A DNA stretch of 64,000 nucleotides from Rhizosaccharibacter radicis (lineage in GTDB: Bacteria > Pseudomonadota > Alphaproteobacteria > Acetobacterales > Acetobacteraceae): positions 496,001 to 560,000 of the forward strand of contig JAMZEJ010000001.1 in assembly GCA_024508355.1 (NCBI GenBank), read 5' to 3'. Below the pieces are notes generated by a model. The model was not told where the DNA came from, made no database searches, and saw only the letters and a list, made by a program, of their open reading frames with translations. Numbering within the stretch: position 1 is the stretch's first letter; the number at the start of each line of letters is the position of its first letter. Positions 26,435-35,460 of this stretch are shown one piece after another. The translations under genes and the position numbers were made by a program.

Positions 26435-28696
26435 GTGGATCAACCGAACGACAACGCCGGCCAGATCGGCTCAAGCGCCGACGGTCACGCTGCCGCACGA
26501 GGCGCGTCCACCGATCCCCTGACCATCCGGCTCCGAGCCACCATGGCCGCTGCAAAGTACCACGGGGTGGAGCTCGACCCCCGTACCTTCATGGGCGAGC
26601 CGGACGAACCTTCCCCGTCTCCCGCGACCCTCGTGCGCTGGCTGACCGACCAGGGTCTGGTCGCCAAAGGCATGCGTCTAAAATGGCGCTACCTGGTCCG
26701 CATGAGCAACACGCCGCCGATCGTCCTGATGTTCAAGGACGGATCGGCGGGCGTCATGGTGGCGGCCGATGCGGCCAACGATCTGGTCTGGTTGCGCGAC
26801 CCGATGGGTACGGAGTCGGATCCGGCGCTGGCGGTGGACGAGCTCCGGCTGTCGCAGGTCTGGACCGGCGACGTTCTGATGGTGCGCCGGGCGCGCGATC
26901 AGGCCGAGACGGAAATGCCGGTCGATATGCGATGGCTCACCCGTGTCGTGATGCGGGAGAAGTCGCTGCTGCGCGACATCGGCCTGTCGTCGATGGTGTT
27001 GTCGGTGCTGACCATCCTGCCGGCACTGATCGTCATGCAGGTGCTGAACCAGGTGCTGGCGCACCATTCGCTCGCCACCCTGTTCTCCGTGACCATGATC
27101 CTGATCGTGCTCACCTTCTACGAGACGATGCTGTCCTATGGGCGCCGTGAACTCGTTCTGGTGCTGGGCGCCAGGGTGGACAGCCGGATCAGTATCCACA
27201 TCTTCAATCGTCTGCTGGCGCTCCCGCTCGAGTTCTTCGAGCGCAACCAGACCGGCATCGTGATCGGTCGGTTGTTCGCGATCTACAAGGTCAAGGACTT
27301 CCTGACCGGCAAGCTGCTGACGACCTTCCTGGACCTGTTCACCCTGCTCATCGTCCTGCCGTTCCTGTTCTTCCTGAACGCCTCGCTGGCCTGGATGGTG
27401 GTGGCGACCGCGGGCCTGATCGGCCTGGTCGTGATCATCTTCATGGGACCGATCAGCTTCTACGTCGCGCGGTCGATCGCCGCGGAACAGCAGCGCGGCT
27501 CGCTTCTCTATGAGTCGGTGGCTGGTATCCGGACCCTCAAGACGTTGGCGTTGGAGCCGCAGCGCAAGCAGCTCTGGGACGAGCGGACCGCCGAGGCCAC
27601 CCGCTGGCGGCTCGCGGCCGGGCGGATGTCGAACTGGCCGCAAACGCTCACCATGCCGCTCGAGATGTTCATCAGCCGCGGCGTGCTGCTGATCGGCGCG
27701 CTGATGGTGATCAAGGGCAGTTCGGGGATGCAGGGCGGTTCGCTGATCGCGTTCATGATGCTGGGTGGTCGGGTGGCTTCTCCGCTCATCAGCTTCGCCA
27801 AGCTGCTGGAGGACTTCACCGAGGTCCGGACCTCGCTCGGCGAGGCCGGTGCGGTGCTCAACAACCCCACCGAGACCAAGGCGCTCACCACCGGCATGCG
27901 GCCCAAGATCAAGGGCGCGCTCTCCTTCATCGATGTCGACTTCTCCTATCCGGGCGCGACCACCAAGGCGCTCGATGGGTTGAACGTGGAGATCCCGGCC
28001 GGGACCATGCTGGGCCTGGTGGGCCGGTCCGGATCGGGCAAGTCCACCGTCACGCGCCTCCTGCAGGGCGTCAGCCGCAGCTATACCGGCTACCTGAAGC
28101 TGGACGGCATCGACATGCGGGAGATCAATCTCACGCATCTGCGCAAGTCGTTCGGCGTGGTGCTGCAGGACAACTTCCTGTTCCGGGGCACCATCCGAGA
28201 GAACATCACCGCCGGCCGTCCGGGCCTCACCCTCGACGACGTGGTGCGCGCCGCCCGGCTCGCGGGCGCCGAGGAATTCATCGAGCGCATGCCGGCCGGC
28301 TACGAGACCTTCATCGAGGAAGGCTCGACCAACATCTCCGGCGGCCAGCGCCAGCGCCTGGCCATCGCCCGTGCCCTGATCTCCGATCCGAAGCTGATGA
28401 TCCTGGACGAGGCCACCTCGGCGCTTGATCCGGAGTCCGAAGCCCTGGTGAACGCCAACCTCACCCGGATCGGCCGCGGACGCACGATGGTGATCGTATC
28501 GCACCGACTGTCCTCGCTGGTGGATTGCGACCTCATCATGGTGATGGAGCGCGGCAAGGTGGAGGATATCGGTCCCCACCAGGTGCTGCTCGAGCGTTGC
28601 GCGATCTACCGCCAGCTCTGGATGCAGCAGAACCGGCACACCAACCCCGAGAACCGTGGCGCCGGTCCGGCGCCGCTCCTGGCGGAAGGAGATTGA
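26435..28696 (+). CDS. type I secretion ABC transporter (HlyB-like) with inactive C39-like domain
   Basis: A 753-residue exporter. The N-terminal about 150 residues have the C39-peptidase-like layout (TIRLRATMAAAKYHGVEL, IVLMFKDGSAGVMVAAD, VWLRDPMG) but no cysteine at the catalytic position. It is thus like the CLD of HlyB, which docks substrates without cutting them. Membrane helices span about 165-420. The ATPase has Walker A GRSGSGKST (530-538), the signature ISGGQRQR (about 634-641) and Walker B LMILDEATSALD with Asp658/Glu659. The GTG start has AAGGA seven bases upstream. The HlyD partner starts 2 bp after its stop. No TolC-type outer-membrane gene lies in the window. The probable cargo is an unprocessed large repeat protein; the Hint proteins are candidates. 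Confidence 0.92.
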   Translation: MDQPNDNAGQIGSSADGHAAARGASTDPLTIRLRATMAAAKYHGVELDPRTFMGEPDEPSPSPATLVRWLTDQGLVAKGMRLKWRYLVRMSNTPPIVLMFKDGSAGVMVAADAANDLVWLRDPMGTESDPALAVDELRLSQVWTGDVLMVRRARDQAETEMPVDMRWLTRVVMREKSLLRDIGLSSMVLSVLTILPALIVMQVLNQVLAHHSLATLFSVTMILIVLTFYETMLSYGRRELVLVLGARVDSRISIHIFNRLLALPLEFFERNQTGIVIGRLFAIYKVKDFLTGKLLTTFLDLFTLLIVLPFLFFLNASLAWMVVATAGLIGLVVIIFMGPISFYVARSIAAEQQRGSLLYESVAGIRTLKTLALEPQRKQLWDERTAEATRWRLAAGRMSNWPQTLTMPLEMFISRGVLLIGALMVIKGSSGMQGGSLIAFMMLGGRVASPLISFAKLLEDFTEVRTSLGEAGAVLNNPTETKALTTGMRPKIKGALSFIDVDFSYPGATTKALDGLNVEIPAGTMLGLVGRSGSGKSTVTRLLQGVSRSYTGYLKLDGIDMREINLTHLRKSFGVVLQDNFLFRGTIRENITAGRPGLTLDDVVRAARLAGAEEFIERMPAGYETFIEEGSTNISGGQRQRLAIARALISDPKLMILDEATSALDPESEALVNANLTRIGRGRTMVIVSHRLSSLVDCDLIMVMERGKVEDIGPHQVLLERCAIYRQLWMQQNRHTNPENRGAGPAPLLAEGD

Positions 28697-28698
28697 GC

Positions 28699-30144
28699 AT
28701 GAGCGGCTCGACGGACATCGTTCCCGCCGATCGGAACAATCGCGAGGTCGGGCCGCCGCGTCGTCGTCGCGAGGACGACGACATGCCGGCGGCACTGCTG
28801 GAATTCCATTCGCCCAGCGCCGCGCTCGCCGCGCTGCCGCCGTCGGCGACCGCGCGCTATACCACCTGGATCATCTCGTCCCTGGCGATCGCCAGCATCA
28901 TGGTGCTGGCCCTGTTCCCGGTGGATCGCGTCGTGGTGTCGGCGGGCGGCCTCGTGCCCACCACTCCCATGCTGGTCGTGCAGCCGCTGGACAACTCCAT
29001 CGTCCGGTCGATCGACGTGCGCGAAGGGGATGTGGTGCACAAGGGGCAGGTCCTCGCCCGATTCGATCCCACCGCGTCCGGCGCCGATTTCACGGCCCTC
29101 CAGAGCCAGACCGCCAACCTCACCGCCCAGGTCGCCCGACTGAAAGCGGAAGTGTCCGGCAAGGACTACACCTCCACGCCCGACAATCCGGCCTCCATAC
29201 AGGAGGCGGCGAATTTCCTGCGGCGCAAGGCGAACTACGACGCGAAGCTCCATGATTTCGATCAGCAGATCGCGGCCGCGCAGAACGATCTGGTCGGATA
29301 CCAGGCCAGCGCGGCCATGTATGCCGGTCGGGTCAAGGTCGCCACGGACGTGCACAACATGCGCGTCCAGTTGCAGAAGGACCAGGTCGGTAGCCGGCTC
29401 AACTCCCTGGCGTCCCAGGACGAGCTGATGGAGATCGAGCGCTCGCAGATCAACGCCCAGCAGAGCGCCGCGGCGGCCCGCAACAAGATCGCTTCGCTCC
29501 AGGCGCAGCGTCAGGCCTACATGGACGGCTTCCGGGCGGACAGCTACCAGCAGTTGGCCGAGGCCCAGCTCAAGCTGTACCAGTCCACCGGGGATCTGGC
29601 GAAGGCACAGCTTCACAACGGCCTGATCGAGCTCAAGGCGGAGAGGGATGCCATCGTCCTGAACATCGCCCACCTGTCCGTGGGATCGGTGGTGACGGCG
29701 GCTCAGCAATTCATGACCTTGGTGCCGCTCGACGCTCCGCTCGAGGTGGAAGCGCGGATGCCGGCGGACGAAGCCGGCTACGTGAAGCTCGGGGACAAGG
29801 CCAACGTGAAGTTCGCGGCCTTCGACTACAACCAGCATGGCGGCGCGGAAGCCACGGTCACCCATATCAGCGCCAACAGCTTCTCCGAGGCCCAGACCCA
29901 GGCCGACGCCGCCAGCGCGCCGGCCAATGGCCTCGGCACCGCCGGCGATTCCTCGGGCAAGAGCTTCTACCGGGTGCGCATGCGGATCGACCGCTACACC
30001 CTTCGGGACGTGCCGAAATACTTCAAGCCCATCCCCGGCATGCCCCTCACCGCCGACATCAAGGTCGGCAAGCGGACCATCCTCCAGTACATGCTCGGCA
30101 GCGTCCTCCCGCTGGCCTCCGACGGCATGCGCGATCCACAGTAG
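28699..30144 (+). CDS. HlyD-family periplasmic adaptor of the type I secretion system
   Basis: A 481-residue membrane fusion protein. A basic N-terminal cytoplasmic tail of about 55 residues (RRRREDDD) is followed by one membrane helix (about 56-76, WIISSLAIASIMVLALF). A lipoyl half-motif follows (VQPLDNSIVRSIDVREGDVVHKGQVLARFDPT), then long coiled-coil helices (about 130-310, with many Q/A/L heptads) and the returning beta-barrel (EVEARMPADEAGYVKLGD, PGMPLTADIKVGKRTILQYML). It links the ABC exporter to an outer-membrane channel. GGAAGGAG lies seven bases before the ATG, two bases after the ABC stop. Confidence 0.93.
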   Translation: MSGSTDIVPADRNNREVGPPRRRREDDDMPAALLEFHSPSAALAALPPSATARYTTWIISSLAIASIMVLALFPVDRVVVSAGGLVPTTPMLVVQPLDNSIVRSIDVREGDVVHKGQVLARFDPTASGADFTALQSQTANLTAQVARLKAEVSGKDYTSTPDNPASIQEAANFLRRKANYDAKLHDFDQQIAAAQNDLVGYQASAAMYAGRVKVATDVHNMRVQLQKDQVGSRLNSLASQDELMEIERSQINAQQSAAAARNKIASLQAQRQAYMDGFRADSYQQLAEAQLKLYQSTGDLAKAQLHNGLIELKAERDAIVLNIAHLSVGSVVTAAQQFMTLVPLDAPLEVEARMPADEAGYVKLGDKANVKFAAFDYNQHGGAEATVTHISANSFSEAQTQADAASAPANGLGTAGDSSGKSFYRVRMRIDRYTLRDVPKYFKPIPGMPLTADIKVGKRTILQYMLGSVLPLASDGMRDPQ

Positions 30145-30161
30145 TGACAGAGCCTCCGTCC

Positions 30162-30186
30162 CTCCGTCGGCCTAGTGCCGGCGGAG
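30162..30186 (+). terminator. hairpin after the type I secretion operon
   Basis: CTCCGTCGGC and GCCGGCGGAG form a 10-bp stem with one T-G wobble around a 5-nt loop, 18 bp after the HlyD-like stop. No T-run follows, so it would be a weak intrinsic terminator or a 3'-end stabiliser that partly separates the two-gene operon from the Sel1 gene. Confidence 0.35.
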
Positions 30187-30319
30187 AAACGGAAACCAAT
30201 GCCGGCACGGTGCGATGCGATTATCGCTCCCGACCGGGTCCGCCGGACCACCGAAGCCTGACGGGGTGCGGGTCTAGATCCGGCGCATTTCCCCAGGCCC
30301 AGGAACGATATCACCACCC

Positions 30320-32104
30320 ATGGCCCTGAACCTCGCCCAGCGCACGGCTTCCCTGTTTTCGCCGCAGGCGAAGCTTCGCTATGCCTTGTCGCTGATCGAG
30401 AGCGGCGAGGTCGCCAAGGCGTTCAAGCCTCTCAGCGCGGCGGCCTCGGCAGGAATTCCTGAAGCCCAGTTTCGCGTAGGCCGGGCCTATCTGGACGGGG
30501 CCGGCGTTCCGGTCAGCCGCACCGAAGGGGCCCGGTGGATCGAGCGCGCGGCCGCGTCCGGCTGGGTGGAAGCGCAGGTGGTGCTCGCCACCCTGTTCCT
30601 GTTCGGGCTCGCCACCGGCAAGGAGTCCGGGATCGGCTTCGCCCCGGGTCCGGAACAGCACGAAGCCAAGCCGGAGTTCGGACGTGCCGCCGAATGGGCG
30701 CGCCGCTCCGCCGAGGCCGGCTCGCCGGACGGCCAGGCCCTGCTGGCCTACGTGCTCACGTCGGGCCCGGACGAACTCCGCGACATCGACGAGGCCAATC
30801 GCTGGTACAAGCGCTCGGCCGATGCCGGATGTCCGCAGGGCTATCTCGGCCTCGCCCTGTCGCGCCTCCGGCACGCGCTGGACGCCGACGGCCAGCGCGA
30901 AGCGGCCTTCATGCTGGGCAAGGCGGCGGAGGGCGGTCTCGGCACCGCGCTCTACCTGCTCGGCGTGATGACGGAGCGTGGCGCCGGCGTGCGCCAGGAT
31001 CTCGGCGCCGCGGCCGAACTCTACCGCAAGGCGGCCGAGAAGCACGTCCGGTCCGCGCAGGCGCGCTACGGCCTCGCGCTGCTGGAAGGCCGCGGGATCG
31101 AGCGCAACGTGACCCAGGGCGAATCCTGGCTGCGTCGGGCCGCCCTGTCCGGCGACGCGGAAGCCGCCGCCCTGATCGGCGACATCTACGCCAAGGGCGG
31201 CGACCTGCCGCCCAACTACATGGAAGCCGCCAGCTGGTACACCCGTGCCGCCGAGGGCGGCCATGCGGCCGCGGCGCGAGCCCTCGGGCTGCTGTTCCTC
31301 ACCGGCGCCGGGGTGCAGCGCGATCCCGAGGAAGCGGCGCGCTGGTTCCGGCTTTCTTCCGAGCGCGGCGACCGTCTCGCCCATGTCGATCTCGGCAATC
31401 TCGTGCTGTCCGGCGCCGGCCGCGAGGAAGACCAGATCGCCGCCCGCGCCCGCTTCGAACAGGCCGCCGCCACCGGCGATCTCGTCGCCGCCTTCAATTT
31501 CGGCGTCTGCCTCGCCGAAGGCGTCGGGGTCGAGCGCAACGAACGGCAGGCCGCCCTCTGGTTGCGTCGTGCCGCCGACGGCGTCGTCAACGCCCAGTAC
31601 TGGTACGGGCGGATGCTGATCGAGGGCCGCGGCGTCGAAGTGGATGCCCGCGAAGGCCGGTCCTGGATCGCCAAGGCCGCGGAAGGAGGTCTGCCGGACG
31701 CCGAGGTGGCGATGGCGGAGCTGCTGCTCGCCGGTCGCGGCGGTCCGCGCGACCATGCGGCGGCGCTCGAGATGTTCGAACGCGCCGCGCGCAAGGGCCA
31801 CATCAACGCGCTGTTCTCCGTGGGCGCCATGTATGGCGGCGGTCACGAGGTCCCGGAAGACCGGGTGGTGGCGCAGGGCTGGTTCCGTCAGGCAGCCGAG
31901 CGCGGTCATGCCATGGCGCAGTACATGCTCGGCCGCTATCTGATGCGTGGCCTGGCCGGGCAGACGGACCCCCAGGAGGCGAGGCTCTGGTTCACCAGGG
32001 CGCAGGCACAGGGCATCAAGGAAGCGGATGCCGAGCTGGCCCGGATGTCGTCGCGGTCTCCCGCGGGCGAGACCCCTGTCGCCCAGGCTGCCAGCAACGG
32101 TTGA
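30320..32104 (+). CDS. Sel1-like repeat (SLR/TPR) protein
   Basis: A 594-residue solenoid built almost wholly from about a dozen 36-residue Sel1-like repeats (A..G...A...LG..Y..G.GV..D...A..W...AA..G), for example EAARWFRLSSERGDRLAHVDLG and QAALWLRRAADGVVNAQYWYG. It has no signal peptide or membrane helix, so it is presumably a cytoplasmic scaffold. In other bacteria such proteins assemble exopolysaccharide or secretion machinery (AlgK-like, although AlgK is a lipoprotein). Its place between a type I exporter and a multi-domain glycosyltransferase suggests a scaffold in the same pathway; that is inference from position. Confidence 0.88.
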   Translation: MALNLAQRTASLFSPQAKLRYALSLIESGEVAKAFKPLSAAASAGIPEAQFRVGRAYLDGAGVPVSRTEGARWIERAAASGWVEAQVVLATLFLFGLATGKESGIGFAPGPEQHEAKPEFGRAAEWARRSAEAGSPDGQALLAYVLTSGPDELRDIDEANRWYKRSADAGCPQGYLGLALSRLRHALDADGQREAAFMLGKAAEGGLGTALYLLGVMTERGAGVRQDLGAAAELYRKAAEKHVRSAQARYGLALLEGRGIERNVTQGESWLRRAALSGDAEAAALIGDIYAKGGDLPPNYMEAASWYTRAAEGGHAAAARALGLLFLTGAGVQRDPEEAARWFRLSSERGDRLAHVDLGNLVLSGAGREEDQIAARARFEQAAATGDLVAAFNFGVCLAEGVGVERNERQAALWLRRAADGVVNAQYWYGRMLIEGRGVEVDAREGRSWIAKAAEGGLPDAEVAMAELLLAGRGGPRDHAAALEMFERAARKGHINALFSVGAMYGGGHEVPEDRVVAQGWFRQAAERGHAMAQYMLGRYLMRGLAGQTDPQEARLWFTRAQAQGIKEADAELARMSSRSPAGETPVAQAASNG

Positions 32105-32244
32105 GCCGGTGTTGTTTCCTTCCGGCCGCGGTGCCGCCTCGCCGGGCGAGCGGCCGCCATTCGAGTGCGCCATCCGCCGCGTCCACCCGAGGCTTCCGGC
32201 TGTTCCGGTGACGCCCCCGCCGGCCTTCATCGCCCGCCGCCGCC

Positions 32245-35200
32245 GTGCCTGATCCCGCGACGCCCGATCCGTCCCGCCGCCGGTCGGGCCGGATCACCGA
32301 GGCCGATCGTGCCGCCTGGCGGGACTGGGCACAGGAGCGTGCGCAGGAAAGCTTCCGCCAGGGCCAGCGCGCGTCCGATGCCGGCCAGGCCGCGGAAGCG
32401 CTGGACTGGTTCGAGCGCGCACGCCGCCTCGCACCCGACGCCCCCGTGGTTCCGTTTCCCCTCGCCATGGCCCGCCTCGCCAACGGCGATCCCCACGGGG
32501 CGATGTCGGTGCTGGTGCCGCTGCTCCGCCACCACGAGTTCCGCGAAGGGTTGATCACGCTGGCGATCGCCCAGCGCGCCTGCAACATGGCGCCGCTCGC
32601 CGCGTCCACCGCCGCCCGTGCCCTGTCGCGCCACGCTGTCGATCCCCAGGCGGCGCCGCTTCTCGGTCAGATCGCGGCGGCTGCCGGCCTTCCGGGCTGG
32701 TGCGGCGTCGTCGGCACCGGCGAGTTGCTGTTCGATCCGCGATCGGCCGCTGCCCGGTCCGGAAACGCCGACGCTCCCACCTTCCTGCTCGATGGCCGCG
32801 CGATGCGTCCGGTCCGGCGGCGCGGCACGCTGCGGCTTCCCGACGGCTGGCGCGGGGCGCGGGCGCTCGAGGTCGCGGTCGGCGGATGCCCGCTCATGGG
32901 CAGTCCGTTCGACCTCGCCGCCATCAACCATGCCTCGGGCTTCGTGGAGGAAACCGCCGAAGGGCTCGTGGGCTGGATCTGGCATCCCAACGACCCCGAC
33001 CGCGTGCCGGCGGTGGCGGTGCTTCCGGCCGGCGCCCGGCCCGACACCGGCATTTCTTTCCTGCCGATGTCCGAGACCGCCATCGACGTCGCGAGCGAAC
33101 AGCCGCTCGCCCGTCCGCGCCGCCTCCACATCCCCGCCGCCCTGCTGCCGGATGGCCCGGTGCGGGTGGTGGACGAGTCCGGCCGCGACCTCGCGGGCTC
33201 GCCCCTGCATCCCGGGCTGCAGCGCCGTGCCGCCGTGGCCGTGGCGGCACAGCAGCGGGTGCTGACCTTGCAGGCGCACGGCCTCCTTTCCGCGACGGCG
33301 CCCCTCCCGACGATGCCGTTCTTCTTGTCGGCACCGGCCGCGCTGCGCGGCGACTCGCCGGCGATCGGCCCCGGCGGCCAGGCCGCGGACGTGGTGGTCC
33401 CGGTGTTCAGGGATCGCCGCCTGACGCTCGCCTGCCTCGCCAGCGTGCTGGACACCGTGCCCGCCGGCACCGGTCTCGTGGTGGTGGACGACGCCACCCC
33501 GGAACCGGAGCTCGCATCCGCACTCGACGCCCTTGCCGCCGCGGGCCGGATCCGGCTGATCCGCCACGATCGCAACCGCGGCTTCCCCCACAGCGCCAAC
33601 GCCGGCATCGCCGCCTGTCCGGACCGGGATGTGGTGCTGCTCAACGCCGACACGATCGTGCCGCCCGGCTGGATCGAGGGGCTGCGCCAGGCCGCCTACG
33701 CCGCGCCGGACATCGGCACCGCGACGCCCTTCTCCAACGATGCCAGCATCCTCAGCTACCCGGATCACCGCGCCCGCAACCCAATGCCCGATGCCGCCGC
33801 GACCGGCCGTCTGATGGCGCTGGCCGCCAGGGCGGCCAAGGGCATTCCCCCGCCCGAGATCCCGACCGGCAACGGGTTCTGCCTTTATCTCCGCCGGGAC
33901 TGCCTCGACCAGGTCGGGCTGCTGCGCGAGGACCTGTTCGCCCAGGGCTATGGCGAGGAGAACGACCTGGCGCTCCGGGCGCGCCACCTCGGGTGGCGGC
34001 ACGTGGCGGCACCCGGCGTCTTCGTCGCCCATGTCGGCACCGTGTCGTTCGGTGCTGCCCGTGCCGATCTGATGCGGCGCAACCTCGCCATCCTGAACGG
34101 GCTCTATCCCGGCTACGACGCGCTGATCCTGGCCCATATCGAGGCGGACCCGCTGGCGCCCGCCCGCCGGCGGCTCGACATGCTGCGCTGGGGGGAAGCC
34201 CGCAACCCCGCCGGGGCGGCGACGCCACGCGGCGTGCTGCTGCTCACCCACGAGCAGGGGGGCGGCGTCGAGCGCGTGGTGCGCGACCGCGTGCGCCGCC
34301 TGCGGGCCGATGGCTTCCGGACCATCGTGCTGCGGCCCACGGACGAAGGCTGCGCGCTGTTCGACCTCGGCGCCGAACCCGAGGCCGCCTATCCCAACCT
34401 GCGCTTCCGCCTGCCGGCCGAGTTCGATCTCCTGGTGGAACTGCTTTCGGCCGAGGGTGTGCGGCACGTCGAATGGCACCACCTTCTCGGCCACCACCCG
34501 CTCATGCGCGGTCTGCACCGTCGTCTCGGGGTGCCGTTCGACACGTTCGTGCACGACTACGCCTGGTTCTGTCCGCGCATCGCCCTGGTGGGACCGGAGG
34601 GCCGCTATTGCGGCGAGCCGGACGCGGAGGGGTGCGAGCGCTGCGTGGCCATCCAGGGCAGCAACCTGTCCGAGGAGATCGGCGTCCGGAGCCTGCTGCG
34701 CCGTTCCACGGACGAGCTGCGCGGCGCCCGCCGCCTGGTGGTGCCCTCGCGCGACGTGGCGAGCCGCATGGCGCGTCATTTCGCCGGGTTGTCGTCCGAG
34801 ATCGTGCCCTGGGAGGACGATCAGCCGGCCTTGTCGCTGGGAAGGTTCGGCGCCGCCGCGTCGCAGGCCCCGCGGATGGTGCGCCGGGCCCGGTCGCCCG
34901 GCCGCGCCCGGTTCTGCGTGATCGGCGCCATCGGGCGCGAAAAGGGCTACGAGGTGCTGCTGGGGTGTCTCCGGGACGCGGCGGCGCGCAACCTGCCGAT
35001 CGAGTTCGTGGTGGTGGGCCACACGCCCGACGACGACGCCCTGCTGGAAGCGGGCTGCCTGTTCGTGACCGGCGAATACCGCGAGGACGAGGCGGTGGAG
35101 CTGGTGCGCGCCCAGCAGGCGGACATGGCGCTGCTGCCCTCCATCTGGCCGGAAACCTGGTGCTTCACGCTCGGGCTCGCCTGGCGGGCGGGGCTGCCGG

Positions 35201-35355
35201 TGGCGGCCTTCGACATCGGAGCGCCGGCCGAGCGCATCCGCGACACCCGTCGCGGCGTGCTTCTGCCGCTGGGGATGCCGGTGCCGCAGCTCAACGACGT
35301 GTTGGTCAGACTTGGTCGCGCCAACGTCAGCGGAGCGTTAACGCAGCCGGCCTAG
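32245..35355 (+). CDS. TPR - G-W module - GT2 - GT4 multidomain glycosyltransferase
   Basis: A 1036-residue protein from a GTG start. Residues 30-120 are TPR-like (ASDAGQAAEALDWFERARRLAPD). Residues about 230-330 form a divergent copy of the G-W module (GLVGWIWHPNDPDR, W244) ending GRDLAGSPLHP. Residues about 380-640 are a GT2 family domain: DVVVPVFRDRRLT, VVVDDATPEPE, the metal-binding NADTIV and the GYGEENDLALRARHLGW acceptor loop. Residues about 655-1030 form a GT-B (GT4-like) domain with HEQGGGVERVVRDRVRRL, GAIGREKGYE and ALLPSIWPETWCFTLGLAWRAGLPV. A bifunctional enzyme adding two sugars in sequence is the natural reading. It is cytoplasmic; donors and acceptor are unknown. Confidence 0.9.
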   Translation: MPDPATPDPSRRRSGRITEADRAAWRDWAQERAQESFRQGQRASDAGQAAEALDWFERARRLAPDAPVVPFPLAMARLANGDPHGAMSVLVPLLRHHEFREGLITLAIAQRACNMAPLAASTAARALSRHAVDPQAAPLLGQIAAAAGLPGWCGVVGTGELLFDPRSAAARSGNADAPTFLLDGRAMRPVRRRGTLRLPDGWRGARALEVAVGGCPLMGSPFDLAAINHASGFVEETAEGLVGWIWHPNDPDRVPAVAVLPAGARPDTGISFLPMSETAIDVASEQPLARPRRLHIPAALLPDGPVRVVDESGRDLAGSPLHPGLQRRAAVAVAAQQRVLTLQAHGLLSATAPLPTMPFFLSAPAALRGDSPAIGPGGQAADVVVPVFRDRRLTLACLASVLDTVPAGTGLVVVDDATPEPELASALDALAAAGRIRLIRHDRNRGFPHSANAGIAACPDRDVVLLNADTIVPPGWIEGLRQAAYAAPDIGTATPFSNDASILSYPDHRARNPMPDAAATGRLMALAARAAKGIPPPEIPTGNGFCLYLRRDCLDQVGLLREDLFAQGYGEENDLALRARHLGWRHVAAPGVFVAHVGTVSFGAARADLMRRNLAILNGLYPGYDALILAHIEADPLAPARRRLDMLRWGEARNPAGAATPRGVLLLTHEQGGGVERVVRDRVRRLRADGFRTIVLRPTDEGCALFDLGAEPEAAYPNLRFRLPAEFDLLVELLSAEGVRHVEWHHLLGHHPLMRGLHRRLGVPFDTFVHDYAWFCPRIALVGPEGRYCGEPDAEGCERCVAIQGSNLSEEIGVRSLLRRSTDELRGARRLVVPSRDVASRMARHFAGLSSEIVPWEDDQPALSLGRFGAAASQAPRMVRRARSPGRARFCVIGAIGREKGYEVLLGCLRDAAARNLPIEFVVVGHTPDDDALLEAGCLFVTGEYREDEAVELVRAQQADMALLPSIWPETWCFTLGLAWRAGLPVAAFDIGAPAERIRDTRRGVLLPLGMPVPQLNDVLVRLGRANVSGALTQPA

Positions 35356-35460
35356 GCTGTCGCGCAGGTTATTGCAGTGGGGCGGCTCCCGTCGCACCAT
35401 CCACTTTCGGAACGGATGCCGGCTCGACCGCGCATCCCGCAAACAACGGGTTCAAGATCC

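Noticed and set aside
32227-35022. A 931-codon minus-strand open frame opposite the TPR-GT2-GT4 gene
   Set aside because: Same reason: antisense shadow. The plus strand has unmistakable glycosyltransferase motifs.
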